From Trametopsis cervina (lineage: Eukaryota; Basidiomycota; Agaricomycetes; Polyporales; Irpicaceae): a stretch of DNA of 64,000 nt. A program made the translations under genes and the position numbers. Location of the stretch: the NCBI GenBank assembly GCA_022385755.1, contig MU278349.1, positions 310,001-374,000 on the forward strand, given 5' to 3'. Below the pieces are notes generated by a model, which made no database searches, was not told where the DNA came from, and saw only the letters and a list, made by a program, of their open reading frames with translations. Numbering within the stretch: the stretch's first letter is position 1; the number at the start of each line of letters is the position of its first letter. This document shows, piece by piece, positions 49,731 to 63,420 of this stretch.

Positions 49731-50555
49731 TCAACCAAAGCTGACACTGTCCGTCAATGCCATCAACGCAAAGCTTTCGCCATGCTCTATTTTTGCGATC
49801 CTAGCGCGGACGACGTCCAATACCTGCTCGCTCAGCATATCCTCATCCTCTGCAAGCACAACACCTAGATCAACCGGACCCCATTTATCCCCATCCAGTT
49901 CGTACAACTTCCCGCTCTTATTCGACCGGGCAAAACAAATATAGTGAAAATCCACTTCATCCTCGGCATTGTCTGGAGGAGCTGTATCTCCCTGCAGCGC
50001 TGCCGCGGTGTAGACTTTCTCCAGCTCTGCGGAATCCTCGAGGACGAGCGCGCGATCTTCTGGACGGCAGGGTATGCATTGCTGCAGCAATCTCGCCAAC
50101 AGTGTACCTTCAACTGTACGAGAAGTTCAACTATAAATTACTATTTGATGACAACTGTAGGGGCTGCTACCGTACTTACCAATATGATCTTTCGCTTTTC
50201 CATTCGCTACTGCATGCAAGATCCCATACAGCCCGCATGCGTTGTTTATCGTCTGTTTAAACCACAGGGCGTCTTCACTGTCGCCGTGGCCATCGTACGC
50301 AGTCTGCGCTCCATTTTCTCCAGCTCTCAGAGTCTCGTAATCCTCTGATGTCGGAAAGACTAGCAGCAACGCGTGCACCGGCCGCGGTACAAGCGCGAGA
50401 AGGTCCGATTCATCTAGGGAGAGTACGTCGCAGAACGCCAAGGTGTCAGCCACGCCAAGATCGTATATGAGTTGGTTGAAGACTTCAGGGTTTGACTCCA
50501 GGGGCAAGAAATGTTTTCTGTAGCTCGGCTTGGCCGTGTTCGTATACCCAGACAT
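49731..50555 (-). CDS. Ubiquitin C-terminal hydrolase, UCH family (YUH1/UCHL3-like)
   Basis: Cysteine deubiquitinase of 252 aa, from exons 50555-50180 and 50113-49731 (leftward). The family blocks are in order: LPLESNPEVFNQLIYDLGV, ALLLVFPTSEDYE, the oxyanion Gln and nucleophilic Cys in QTINNACGLYGILHAVANG, the crossover loop region with LVLEDSAELEKVYTAAAL, the catalytic His in EVDFHYICFARS and the catalytic Asp in LYELDGDKWGPVDLG. UCH enzymes trim small adducts from ubiquitin or NEDD8 C-termini. The length and lack of a C-terminal extension point to the UCHL3/Yuh1 branch rather than UCH37. Confidence 0.94.
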
Positions 50556-50672
50556 GCAGTTCGCTCAGTGGTTAGGTTGAGAGACACTGACAGTCTCGGG
50601 TCGGAAGTTGCGCAGCCGCTTTCATCACGGGGTACAATGCATTCCGGGAAGCGTCTTCGGGATCCATAACCA

Positions 50673-50679
50673 TATATAA
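50673..50679 (+). promoter_or_regulatory. TATA box in front of a small ORF
   Basis: TATATAA on the + strand lies 37 bp before the ATG at 50716. It is poorly placed for the beta-helix gene 790 bp downstream and is on the wrong strand for the UCH gene. Confidence 0.45.
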
Positions 50680-50715
50680 GAGCAGTCGGTAGATTATTTC
50701 AACGACTCCCGACAC

Positions 50716-50865
50716 ATGCGCCAGCCTACCACCCTCGTCCCTTCAACTCGAGCAGCCACCCAAGAACCTTGGCAGGGATATTACAGCCGCACTATGTCTA
50801 CCAGGGCCACAAATTGCGCGCTTGGACGGGAACGATATTCGGCTCTTATGAATTATTCTGAATAG
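50716..50865 (+). CDS. Candidate small ORF, 49 aa
   Basis: Single-exon frame beginning MRQPTTLVPSTRAATQEPWQ and ending GRERYSALMNYSE. I do not recognise it. It is hydrophilic, without a signal peptide, CAAX box or cysteine pattern. Support is the nearby TATATAA and isolation from other genes. It may equally be a 5' leader or first exon of another transcript, or chance. Confidence 0.25.
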   Translation: MRQPTTLVPSTRAATQEPWQGYYSRTMSTRATNCALGRERYSALMNYSE

Positions 50866-51466
50866 ATGCATGAATTCAGATAGACTCTCTCTTCCATCGT
50901 ACGAAACGAAACGAAGGAACACACAGAGACTCTACCGCGGGCAACAGACGCCCGTGAGACGGAAGCAATGCGCATGATCGCGATGGGTTGGGCTGACCAG
51001 TTTACTTCCGCTGCATCCAGGCTTTGTGGATCCACAAAATACACCAAGTCTGATAGAAAAAAACACCAGTCGCCGTAGCAATCGCACGTCGTAAAATGGG
51101 TCGAAGGCGGCGCACTTGGCGCAATGTTCGGTGGGCAGGCTGATCGGCCGCCGCCTTTTACTTAGGCAGTTCGGTCATAGACGCCAGACTAAACTTGGCT
51201 GCGGGCAGACCGAAAGGCTCACGCTTGTCACCCATCGACCACCTCGCAGCGAACGCGCTTTGCTGGACGCGCACGACGTAAGTCTCTCGACCCCCTTGCC
51301 TTCTCCTATTCCGCATTCTGACTTCCATCCGCACGGCACACGCCAGCCGCAGACCTTGGCACCCAAGGCGCCATCACACCCGGCCCATCGGCCAGCCACA
51401 CTCTTTTACTTACTTACTTCATAACGGCCACCTTCCTTGATTACCTCTCTCGCCCTCCTCCCAGTC

Positions 51467-53303
51467 ATGTCTAGACATCCCCAGAGGGCTCCTCACCATA
51501 GGAGACACGTAGCTCATCTCCCAGAGCTCTTTTCAAGGTACGCACGGCCTGCGTGAGGCCGCATTTGTTTGCTTATCTCGGATGCCGGTCTTAGGGATAG
51601 TAACGACTCCGACTGCGAATTGCCCGACCCGCAGAACACCCTCACAGACCGCCTGAACACTCTGCTCAATTCCTCTGGTCCCGGATACATATTGCCACTA
51701 TGTCAAAGCAAGGACTACTTCATAGAAGCACCTATCGCCTTTTTTGCTCCCAACCAGGAAATAAGCACTGTCGGATACCCCTCAGGAGATGAACGCGCCA
51801 TGCTGGTCGTATCTGGGCCCGTCGCGAACGGGCAGGGCCACACCACAGCAGTCGACGGGACATGTTCGAACTGCAACGGCGTGATACTCCGCAACATCCA
51901 GGTATGCACCCCCGTTCTCAGGACAGCGTCGGAGAATATGACATGCTGACGAGGCGTGTTTTCACCGCTTTCCCAAAGATAAACGGAACGCGCGCAGGAG
52001 CGTCGCCAACGTCCGGGGGCGCCAACATCGAGATGGGCGGCGGCAACTCCGGCCAACTTATCGAATATGTTCATTCGTTCGATCCACGGAGCTGGTCATG
52101 TCTGCACGTCGCAGAAGGCCCGTTTACGTGCAACAACGTCACTGTACAGCATAACGATATTGGGCCGTGTGGTTCTGACCTCTTCCAGCAGTGGGCTGAC
52201 GGCATTAGTGTCAGCTGCATGAACAGTCTTGTTCGAAATAACACTGTCAACAATCCCACGGTACGCCGTTGCCGCTCTTTTGGATGATAGATTGCTCACA
52301 GTGGCTTGATCATCTAGGACGGGGGTATCGTTCTTTTCGGCTCGCCAGGCACGTTGGTAGAGAACAACACCGTCTATGTTGAAACTGTACGGCATATCTC
52401 AGTCTCCTCATCGAGGAATGATACTAATTTTTATTTAGAACACACTGCTCGGTGGCATCAACATGGTTGACTACGACCCCTGGCAAGGAAACTTCACCGA
52501 TACTGTAGTCAGGAATAACCGTATAGTTGGTGGGTTTGCCACAGACCAGGAGGACGACGATAACTCGGGCCAGACTCTCGGCACAAATAACGAGACCGTC
52601 ATTATCAAGTGAGCCTCACACCTCTTCCCTCCCAGCGTCCCAAGTTGACATTTGATTATCTATCTGCAGAATCGGCATCGCCATAGGCCCTCGCACCTGG
52701 TTTGGCGACCACTACGGCTCGAACGTAAGTCTCTCCGGCACAGTCTACAACAACTCCTTCACCGGCGCCTTCGGATACGCCATGGCCATCACCTCCGCGC
52801 GCAACTTCACCGTGCACGACAACGTCCTCGTCGGGAACACCACCTTCATCGGTGCCAGAGGCCCAAACTGCAGCACGACAGAGGTCACCCCCGGCCCCGC
52901 GTCGTTCATCATCGACCCGAGCACAGTCTCGGACTCGAACATCCAGCAGGGCTTCATGAACGTCAGCAACGGAGACGGCCTCACGTGCATACAGCCCCCA
53001 ACTGGCGGCGACTTTTGGCCGTTCGGCGGGAACCCAAACCCTGCACCCGGCGAGCCTGCCGCGCCGGGGGTCACTCCCGACGCGGCGCAGGCTGCGCTCA
53101 GCGGCGGCGGTGGGGGCCTGTCGGGCGGTGCGAAGGCTGGTATCGCGTTCGCGGTCATCTTTGGCGTGCTCGGCATCGCGTTCGCGACGTGGTGGATCCG
53201 ACGGAGCGCGATTCGTCGCCTGTCGAATAGGAGAGTGAGCGGGTACAACCCTGCGGCGTATTCACATCCGATGTCTCAACTGCGACATGACTCTCCGAAT
53301 TGA
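51467..53303 (+). CDS. Right-handed beta-helix (pectin-lyase fold) protein with C-terminal membrane anchor
   Basis: 510 aa. Exons: 51467-51537, 51595-51901, 51979-52260, 52318-52386, 52439-52608, 52670-53303. The body has parallel beta-helix repeats with many Asn-Xaa-Ser/Thr sites (NNTVNNPT, FGSPGTLVENNTVYVET, NFTDTVVRNNRI, NNSFTGAFGYAM, NFTVHDNVLVGNTTF), typical of polysaccharide-active or adhesive folds. A Gly-rich linker leads to the membrane segment AGIAFAVIFGVLGIAFATWW and a basic stop-transfer tail RRSAIRRLSNRR. The glycosylation sites and anchor imply an extracellular face, yet the modelled N-terminus MSRHPQRAPHHRRHVAHLPE has no signal peptide, so the true start may lie in an unseen upstream exon. 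No catalytic residues can be assigned with confidence. Confidence 0.78.
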
Positions 53304-54081
53304 GCCAGTTCTGGCTCATTTTCCGTGATTTAGACCGACGCGCTACATACCACCTTACCTTCTATTCCATGGATTACTATCGAACTTTTACTCCGTTGTT
53401 GACATGAACAATGCTGCTTCTGATCCTATTACTAGTAGTCGTGCCACCTTTGTAAGTTACAGTTACGTTTGGATCACCGTTGATTTATCTACTAGACTGC
53501 ACAACGTAGACCCCGTATATATCGCCTATCTACCCTCCCTCGTTCCGCTACACTGTCTTGTGTTCTGCCTAGCATCTTGTGTACTTGCCCGACAGTCCTA
53601 GTCCCCTTATCACTTCGCACACCGCCTATTCTCAGCCACTACGGAACTTTCGATAGATTCTTATGTTACAATACATCTTATGTTCAGAGAATACAAAAAC
53701 ATGAGAACAGTACTGAATGTGAGAATAAGGGAGGAATTAAGGTAAGAAGGAAGGCACAGGTGAGAGAAGGCCGGATAGAAAACACATATACAAGCAAGAC
53801 TCAAACCTAGCGATTGAATGATGCGAACGGCCCGGTAAAGTGAGGATAAGAAGGTTTGGCGTATATGGTTGAGGAGATGGTAGAGCGAACGGAAGGGCCA
53901 AGCAACAGGAATTCGAATGAGATCTAAAACTTTCCAGCCCGGCCAAAACGCTGATCGCCACCCAGCGCAAGCAATGTCAATGTGAATCCCAGATGAATGA
54001 ATGGCGAGCGTTGGCAAAGGCCGCAGTTGGCATACTATCTTATCCTGTTCAGTTGTGTCATACAGTGGAGGCCTAACCGTG
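53304..54081. other. Convergent 3' intergenic region
   Basis: This 778-bp gap lies between the beta-helix gene and the poly(A) polymerase gene end. A 154-codon minus-strand frame overlaps it, but its composition is not convincing. I see no other structure. Confidence 0.5.
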
Positions 54082-56698
<2,617 letters not shown>

Positions 56699-56855
56699 GA
56701 TTGCTGTATACGTTTACTGTTACAAGATATTCTTGGTAGGGGGCAAATTGTATCGACGCTGTCGTAGCGAGTGCGTTATATGAGGCGTCGTAGACGGTGG
56801 AAGTCAAGGACTGAGGGTTATGCCAGGAATGACCAAGATCACCGCCGGACGGCAA

Positions 56856-58983
56856 ATGCCGAAGACAAAGCTAATTTCCCTTTCGGCCGGTTGTAAGTTC
56901 GTTGGCCAACAGCACCGGTAACGACACGGTCCTCCTTATGCTGGCATGCAGAGGTCGCAACCTATACACGGTCATAAAATACACTACGCGCAATGCACAT
57001 CAACTCAGAGCGTCTGTCTCCGACAAACGATGGCCTGGGTGGGGCGTCGTAGTGGGAATTGAAGTCCACGCACAAATGAAGTCACGAGAGAAGTTATTCT
57101 CTAGTAAGTGGGGGAACAACAAGATGCTCCGTAGCTAACGTTGCATTTACGCTGTTAGACACCTGGACTTCTAGCCTTAGTCAAGAACCTAATACTCGAG
57201 TATCCATCTACGACGCTGCATTTCCCGGCACGCTTCCAGTATGTCAACGAATTCGCATAGCGTAGTGTCAATAATAGTAACATTCATTACAGACTTTAAA
57301 CACGAATTGTGTTGAGCTTGGTGTGCGGACCGCGCTGGCCCTTGACGCTAAAGTACAACATAGGTCAACATTCGACAGGAAACATTACTTTTATCCGGAC
57401 CTTCCGTCAGGATACCAGATCACCCAGCGTTATGGTGGGTTGCCCTGGGTTTCCGGAACTATCTATATTAATTCACCCCATAGCTCCGTTTGCGACTGGT
57501 GGGACACTGCGCCTGACTAAGGCAGGAACTGAAGTTCGTATTCAGCAGATCCAACTCGAGCAGGTAATATAGTAGTGTGTTGCATGCCACCGAGTCTCAT
57601 CTCCACTCCTAGGACACAGGAAAATCCACCACAAACACGAGCGGATCGGAAACTTTCATTGACCTCAACAGAGCGGGTGCGGGCTTGATGGAAATAGTTT
57701 CGGAACCAGACATGAGATCTCCTGAAGAGGCTGCTGAATATGTCAGGACTCTCCAGAGTATACTCCGCTCGGTGGGATCAAGCGATGGAAACATGGAACA
57801 GGAGAGTCGATTCTACCTCGTGTGTCGCAAGGCAAGCTGATAGCAGATACAGGGGTCCCTTCGGTGCGACGTCAACGTATCTGTGCACAAGTTGAATAGA
57901 CCGGGGGAATTTGGAACGAGATGCGAGATCAAAAACCTCAACAGTATCAAAGGCATGTCGGTCGCTATCAGTGAGGATTTATTCTTGCTTGTACTCCTTG
58001 CTCTGTTTATTGTTATTTTTTCGATAGCATCCGAAGTTTTCCGGCAGATTCAGCTTCTTGGAAACGGCGAGCAAGTGCCTCAAGAAACGAGAGGTTTCGA
58101 CGAGGATAGAGCAGAGACATTCTCTCTCAGAAGCAAGGAAGATGCTCCGGACTATAGATACATGCCAGACCCCAATATACCGCCTTTGATTCTAGAAGCT
58201 GTGAGTGATCTTCAAGCTTTTTCTGTCTATGTTGGTTGACATGCAATGGCCTAGGATTATGTCGAACTAATACGATCCAGGATGCCTGACCTACCTGCAG
58301 CTACTCGACTTAGACTGCAGAAGCTGGGGCTCACAGAACGAGATTGTGACGTCCTCATGACTATTGACTCTGGGAGAGAAGTTGGCTATGACGGCGCACT
58401 AGGTCAAGGTGCAGTCGCCTATTTTGACACAGTGGCCCATGGGCGAGAGCCGAAGGTGGTTGTGAACTGGTAAGCGATCTCGTGATAGAAATAATGCACC
58501 GTTGACCCTGATGTCAGGATTACGCATGAGCTACTTGGCCAATTAGCCCACCGGCAGGAAACCTTCACAGAAAACCCTATGACCACGGCACAAATGGGAG
58601 AATTGATTGACCTCGTACAAAGCAAGCGTATCACAGGTAAGTCCAACGTCTAAAAATAGGATCGTTTTGAATTTATATTCTTGTAACTAGGTACATCCGG
58701 GAAGGTGATATTGCGGCACATTCTCGAACACCGTTCTTCCAGCACGCCCGAGGCCCTTGCGCAGGAGCTTTCCCTACTGATCGCTGATGAGGGCAGTGAC
58801 GCCGTACGAAGTTGGTGTATGGACGCAATTGAAGCCCTACCAGCCGAAGCACAACGAGTGCGCGACGGGAACGAGCGAGTGATCAATAGGCTCTTAGGGC
58901 ATGTCATGAAGATAAGTCGCGGAAGGGCGAATCCTGAGACTACAAAGACCATGTTATTGGGTTTACTACGCGCATCGTCATAA
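56856..58983 (+). CDS. PET112: Mitochondrial glutamyl-tRNA(Gln) amidotransferase subunit B (GatB/PET112)
   Basis: Converts Glu-tRNA(Gln) to Gln-tRNA(Gln) in mitochondria with the other Gat subunits. 531 aa. Exons: 56856-56892, 56954-57103, 57159-57238, 57293-57434, 57484-57563, 57613-57801, 57853-57970, 58028-58200, 58255-58469, 58518-58636, 58691-58983. Family blocks: [138 protein letters not shown] and the YqeY-like tail with [14 protein letters not shown]. The intron 57802-57852 starts GAGAGT instead of GT. Only its removal gives MEQGSLRC, since reading through meets a stop. Confidence 0.94.
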
Positions 58984-59052
58984 TGTCTATTGCGTCTATA
59001 CGATATAGGATAGTTACTGAGTATGGAGTATATCGAAGAAGTGACAGCCGGA

Positions 59053-60240
59053 TCACCGAGCGGGGGGAGTACGGTCTTCATCCTCTCCCCGCCTTCCGGC
59101 TGGTGGGGTCCGATCATAATCACGCTGTCTATCTCTTGAACCTTGTCGAGGCCGTCGCGATGAGGGCCACTTTGCTTCTGGAGAGTGCCGTCTTGCCCGC
59201 GCAGTAGAGTGAGAACGTGTTCGTTCCGAAGGGGAGTATCGTCGTCGTGCCTCATCCCCTCTGCCACGATCGCGACCCGGACTCCTAGATCGTTTTCGAG
59301 AGGAGGGTGAGGGAGTTCTTCGTTGCGCCGGTCGACTTCGACCCATACTCTCAAGTTCGTTGAGAAGATCCTCTACGCCCCTCATAGCGTCAGAGGTGCC
59401 CTTGTCTTTCTTTGCTTTCTTCTCTTTCTTCCGCTCTTTGCGCGCTCGACGTTCCTCTGGTGTCTCGTCCTTGTGTTTCTTCCCTCCCTTGCGTTTCGAT
59501 TTCTTCAGGGCTTTCTGCTCCCTACGCTGCGCTATCAAATAGTCTTTCATCGGGTCCTCGGGGTCAATGTCCGCATAGTCCGATTCGGAGGAATCAGAAC
59601 CCGCATTTTCGTCTAGTGGTAATGTTCAGAAGGTTGTTTCTACATGGTGTATACTTAATACACACCGATGATCAACTGGGGTTTGGCATTCAAACTCTGT
59701 TCGTCCCTGTCAACAAACTCGCCTTCCTCGGTCTTGAGCTTGGGCTGCTTATAATTCTTGACGTGATCAACTCGAAGTGTCCGTTCTAGTACTTTGGCAC
59801 CATTCAAGTTGTCAACTGCCAGAACGGTGGACCGTTGGTCCTCATACATGAGAAATCCAAAGCCTTTGGTCTTTCCTGTATTCTTGTCTCGTGGCAGGTT
59901 GACATCCATGACCTCTCCATACCTATGGGTATAGTGTTATGCTCTGTTCAGAAAGCAAGGGAATGGGACTGACTGTGAGAAGATAGTTATCACGTCTCCC
60001 TCCGTCAACTCTTGGTTCAGTCCCCCGACAAAGATATAGGCCGAATCTGAGGATGTTGTTGTTTAAAGCGCACGCATATTGACATAGCAAGTCACAGTAC
60101 CTTTATAGTCGTCATGCCACGAACCACTGATACCCAGATCCAACTCCCGTTCATTGATCTTGTTTATCTCGCGCACAACGCTGATAACACCTTCTGTTAT
60201 CGAAAACAAGTAGACATAAGAACCAATAAACGTACTTCAT
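59053..60240 (-). CDS. IST3: U2 snRNP/RES-complex RRM protein Ist3 (RBMX2-like)
   Basis: Splicing factor of 324 aa. Exons, leftward: 60240-60236 (ATGAA only), 60180-60101, 60046-59974, 59922-59666, 59612-59053. The start MNVVREINKINERELDLGIS, then SWHDDYKDSAYIFVGGLNQE, matches Ist3/Snu17 and RBMX2. The RRM has RNP2 AYIFVGGL and RNP1 KGFGFLMYEDQ, followed by RTLRVDHVKNYKQPK, the Bud13/Pml1-contact helix. The C-terminus is a very long Arg/Ser/Lys-rich tail (KKHKDETPEERRARKERKKE, then RS dipeptides), longer than in yeast. Ist3 is a core of the RES complex on activated spliceosomes. It converges on GatB with only 69 bp between stop codons. Confidence 0.95.
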
Positions 60241-60424
60241 CTTGTAAGCGACGAGACTCTGCCCAGCGAAGTATCACGAGTCACGCCAGTGGCTGCAGCA
60301 AGTGTGCAATGAGCGAAGCGTAAATAGACGCCTGCGCCACGAGATCTTTTGATCGACTCGTTTTGGTACGAGCGAATTTTCAGATTGCAGGTCGCTTGAC
60401 ATCGACTACTCAAAAGCCACAATC

Positions 60425-62674
60425 ATGGCCTCCTTTTCTCTCCCAACTATCAATGACAACCCGGACGGTGGATGGGGTCCATCGTCCTCAAACTTACCCG
60501 CGCAGTTCAAGTTCAAGGATATTCCTTACGCCCCTTATTCCAAATCTGACAAGTTAGGACGGTTTGCGGATTGGAACGATATCTCAGGCGATGGTCGAAC
60601 AGCTGGAGTTGGCAATGCTCCCTCGCAAAACAGTCGTGGAGGTGCAGGAGGTGGTCGTGGCAGACGCGAAGGCCAGGCTGCGTTCGGAAGCGGCACCGCG
60701 AGCGCATTTGCGTATTTCCATGCCGAAGATGAATCGAGCTTCTCGCTTGTGGACAATAAAGCTACCGCGACGCGCCGCGGCGGTGCGCTAGTCAGAGGAA
60801 GGGGTGGAGGCCGTGGTGCAGGAGGTTTCTCTGCAAGGGGAGGGGCCCAGCGCGGTGGTCGTGGAGGCTTCACCCCAGGACGAGGCGGTGGAGGTCAGCG
60901 CGGTGCTAGAAGAGGTTGGAGAGACTGGGAGAAGGCATGTATATGATTTTTCTCATTGGACTCCCGCTCATTAGTCCTTCTCGTCTTTTAGTCCAACCGC
61001 ACCCGTGAAGCCTCTGTGGCCATCTCCTCGGAATGGCATATGCTGGAGGAGATCGAGTTCCACAGATTGGCGAAGTTACGTCTTGAAGTCGACGACCCTG
61101 AGGACCTGTAAGTTGTGTGATGTCAGAGCCACCATGACACTTTCTGACAGCAACTCGCTAGGGAAACATACGGTCGTCTTTTCTCCTACGATAAATCCTA
61201 TGATCGCCTCGTCACGAAGTCGGAGAAGCCTCTCCAACTCGTTGACCGTATCAAGTACAATACCACTACGTCAGATGACCCTGTCATGCAAGAGGTACGT
61301 TGCTTTCTCTCGTTCTGGTTCTATCGTTGATCCTTACCTGTTGTGCAGCTTGCCGCGAAAGAAACTGCCACGGTCTACACCACTGATGTTATCCTCAGTG
61401 GCCTCATGTGTGCACCGAGATCGGTATACCCATGGGATATCGTCATTGTCCGAGAGGGTAACAAGCTCTTTTTCGATAAGCGTGATGGTGGACCTTTCGA
61501 CACAGTCACTGTAAACGAGAACGCCGCGGATCCTCCTCAGGACCCCACCCCACCTAACCCGAACAATCCAGCGGAAAAGTCGACAACCGCGGAAACACTA
61601 TCCATCAACTCAGCGACCTCTTTGTCATTGGAAGCTACTTATATCAACCAAAACTTTGGATTCCAGACTGTCATCGAAACCCCACCGCCACCGGCCGTTG
61701 ATCTTGCGAAGCCAAACCCATTCTATGGTCCCGACGAAACTGAGCCACTCGCATCGTGCGGTTACCGGTACCGGGTGTTTGACCTTGGAGTGACGGAAGA
61801 CGAAGACCTGAAGATCTGTGTGCGCACGGAAGTGGATGCATACTCTGCTGGACAAGGCAACCCTCGCCTCGGTCAGGGTTTGGTCACCATCCGCGCCCTG
61901 AACGAGTTTGACCCTCGCGCGGCCGGTGCTGGCGGCGCCCCTGACTGGCGAACGAAGCTTGACTCTCAGCGTGGTGCTGTAGTCGCAACGGAGATGAAGA
62001 ACAACAGCTGCAAGCTGGCGAAATGGACGGTGCAAAGCATCCTTGCTGGCGCGGATCTCATGAAGATTGGGTGAGACGTTCGTTTTTCTGGAATCACGCC
62101 ACGCTAAATGAAAGATGTTAGGTATATTTCTCGCGCCAACCCACGAGACAACACTCGCCATGTTATCTTAAGCACCACATCCGTTCGACCCACCGACTTC
62201 GCCGCCCAGTTGAATGTCTCGCTGACAAATGGCTGGGGCATCGTCCGTACTGTCACGGATCTGCTCATGAAACAGCCGGAAGGCAAGTATGTGCTGGTCA
62301 AAGACCCGAATAAGGTGAGTTCATACGGATTATTTGCCTTCATTATCAGCACGGCGTGGTTAATTCGCGTCGTGCAATACCTTCTCTGCCTTGGCGGTGA
62401 TTCGCAACGTTTGAGGAACATCCTCATCGCTGTATCATCTTGCCCGATTATATGGCTGAGGGTAGAGAGTGTTACATTATCGCTATCGGTCTATGCCGAT
62501 GTAACACCAGCGTTCTAAACTAGTTTGCTCTTGCTATCGAGTGGTGCAGAAACTGACATATGTCGATACCTACAGCCTGTCATTCGTCTCTATGCCGTGC
62601 CGATGACGGCCTTCACATTGGATGAGGAGGAAGAGGAAGGACCTCTTGAAGTTGAGGAAGTGGAATCCTCGTGA
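60425..62674 (+). CDS. eIF3d: Eukaryotic translation initiation factor 3 subunit D
   Basis: 590-aa cap-binding subunit of the eIF3 complex (Moe1 in fission yeast). Exons: 60425-60934, 60992-61107, 61162-61294, 61349-62070, 62122-62314, 62576-62674. The N-terminus [20 protein letters not shown], then [19 protein letters not shown], is diagnostic. A Gly/Arg-rich RGG stretch (residues about 75-165) may bind RNA. Then come [39 protein letters not shown] and [20 protein letters not shown], followed by [31 protein letters not shown] and [20 protein letters not shown]. The acidic end is [18 protein letters not shown]. Intron 1 (60935-60991) has a GC-AG boundary, and the last intron is 261 nt, by far the longest in this window. 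Confidence 0.97.
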
Positions 62675-63420
62675 ATCAACCGCTCCGGTCTTGCCATGAT
62701 AATTATCAAGCCTGTGTATGATTTTCTCCGTACATCGTATGTTGTATCGATAAATGCATGCACTACTGTATCCTCCGATGAGTAGACGGTTCAAATATGA
62801 CACTCTGATGGACGATATCTTAACGTTTCACCTTCGCCGTCTATAATCGTAGGAAGAAAGTAGGAGGGATGCGACAGACTGAGCTTGCCATTTCCGGCCA
62901 TGAAAATCTGCGCTAGTTAGACGATAGGAACCGCAACAGTGGAGAGAATTGTTGGTACCGCACACGTTAGGTACCCATACATTGGCGTGTCCCTGAGAGA
63001 TTCTTCGTCGACTTCGATGAAAAACATAGAGTGAGATGTGGACTCAGCCGAAGCACGTTGGCACGAGCCGTGCCCAGAAACATAGACCCATTTGATGGCA
63101 TGGTACAGCGTTATAACCGGATGCTGACGTAGGTACGTTTCGGAAAACGCCACAATGGATCAACTTTGCACGATAATCCTTACGAATTACCCGATAGCCT
63201 CGTATAACGAAGCCGAAGTCTGCGCTAATTCACTTTTGATCAAGGGTCGATTGGGAGCATGCGTGCGGAGGCCTTCGTCTGATGCGATTCATGGCTCGGG
63301 TTCGTTCGGTGGGTCTTGTGTGGTATACGGACCATCAATATATTGTTATCTACAGCAGTAACGTGATCTATAAACTCTTGGCATGATAGCCACCGATAAA
63401 CCCATTATCTGAGGGATGCA
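62675..63420. other. Convergent intergenic region with a weak minus-strand ORF
   Basis: This 746-bp gap lies between the eIF3d end and the CUE-protein end. It is mostly without features, except a 78-codon minus-strand frame (62917-63153, annotated separately). Confidence 0.5.
62917..63153 (-). CDS. Hypothetical small ORF, 78 aa
   Basis: An intact frame starting MAFSETYLRQHPVITLYHAI and ending with a hydrophobic stretch (MYGYLTCAVPTILSTVAVPI). I do not recognise it. The hydrophobic end could be a tail anchor. It lies 268 bp downstream of the CUE gene stop on the same strand. Length and uniqueness give little support, so it may be chance. Confidence 0.2.
   Translation of the reverse strand: MAFSETYLRQHPVITLYHAIKWVYVSGHGSCQRASAESTSHSMFFIEVDEESLRDTPMYGYLTCAVPTILSTVAVPIV

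Larger units (their letters stand above)
50556..51466. other. Long intergenic region with a TATA box and a small ORF
   Basis: This 911-bp divergent gap holds the UCH promoter, the beta-helix gene promoter and, between them, a TATA box (50673-50679) followed by a 49-codon ORF (annotated separately). A short (TTAC) run occurs near 51408-51420, and CGAAA is repeated three times near 50900-50915. Confidence 0.5.

Noticed and set aside
62315..62575. Intronic snoRNA in the long eIF3d intron
   Set aside because: CTGA occurs, but no matching TGATGA C box or H/ACA layout is visible, so I kept it only as an open question.
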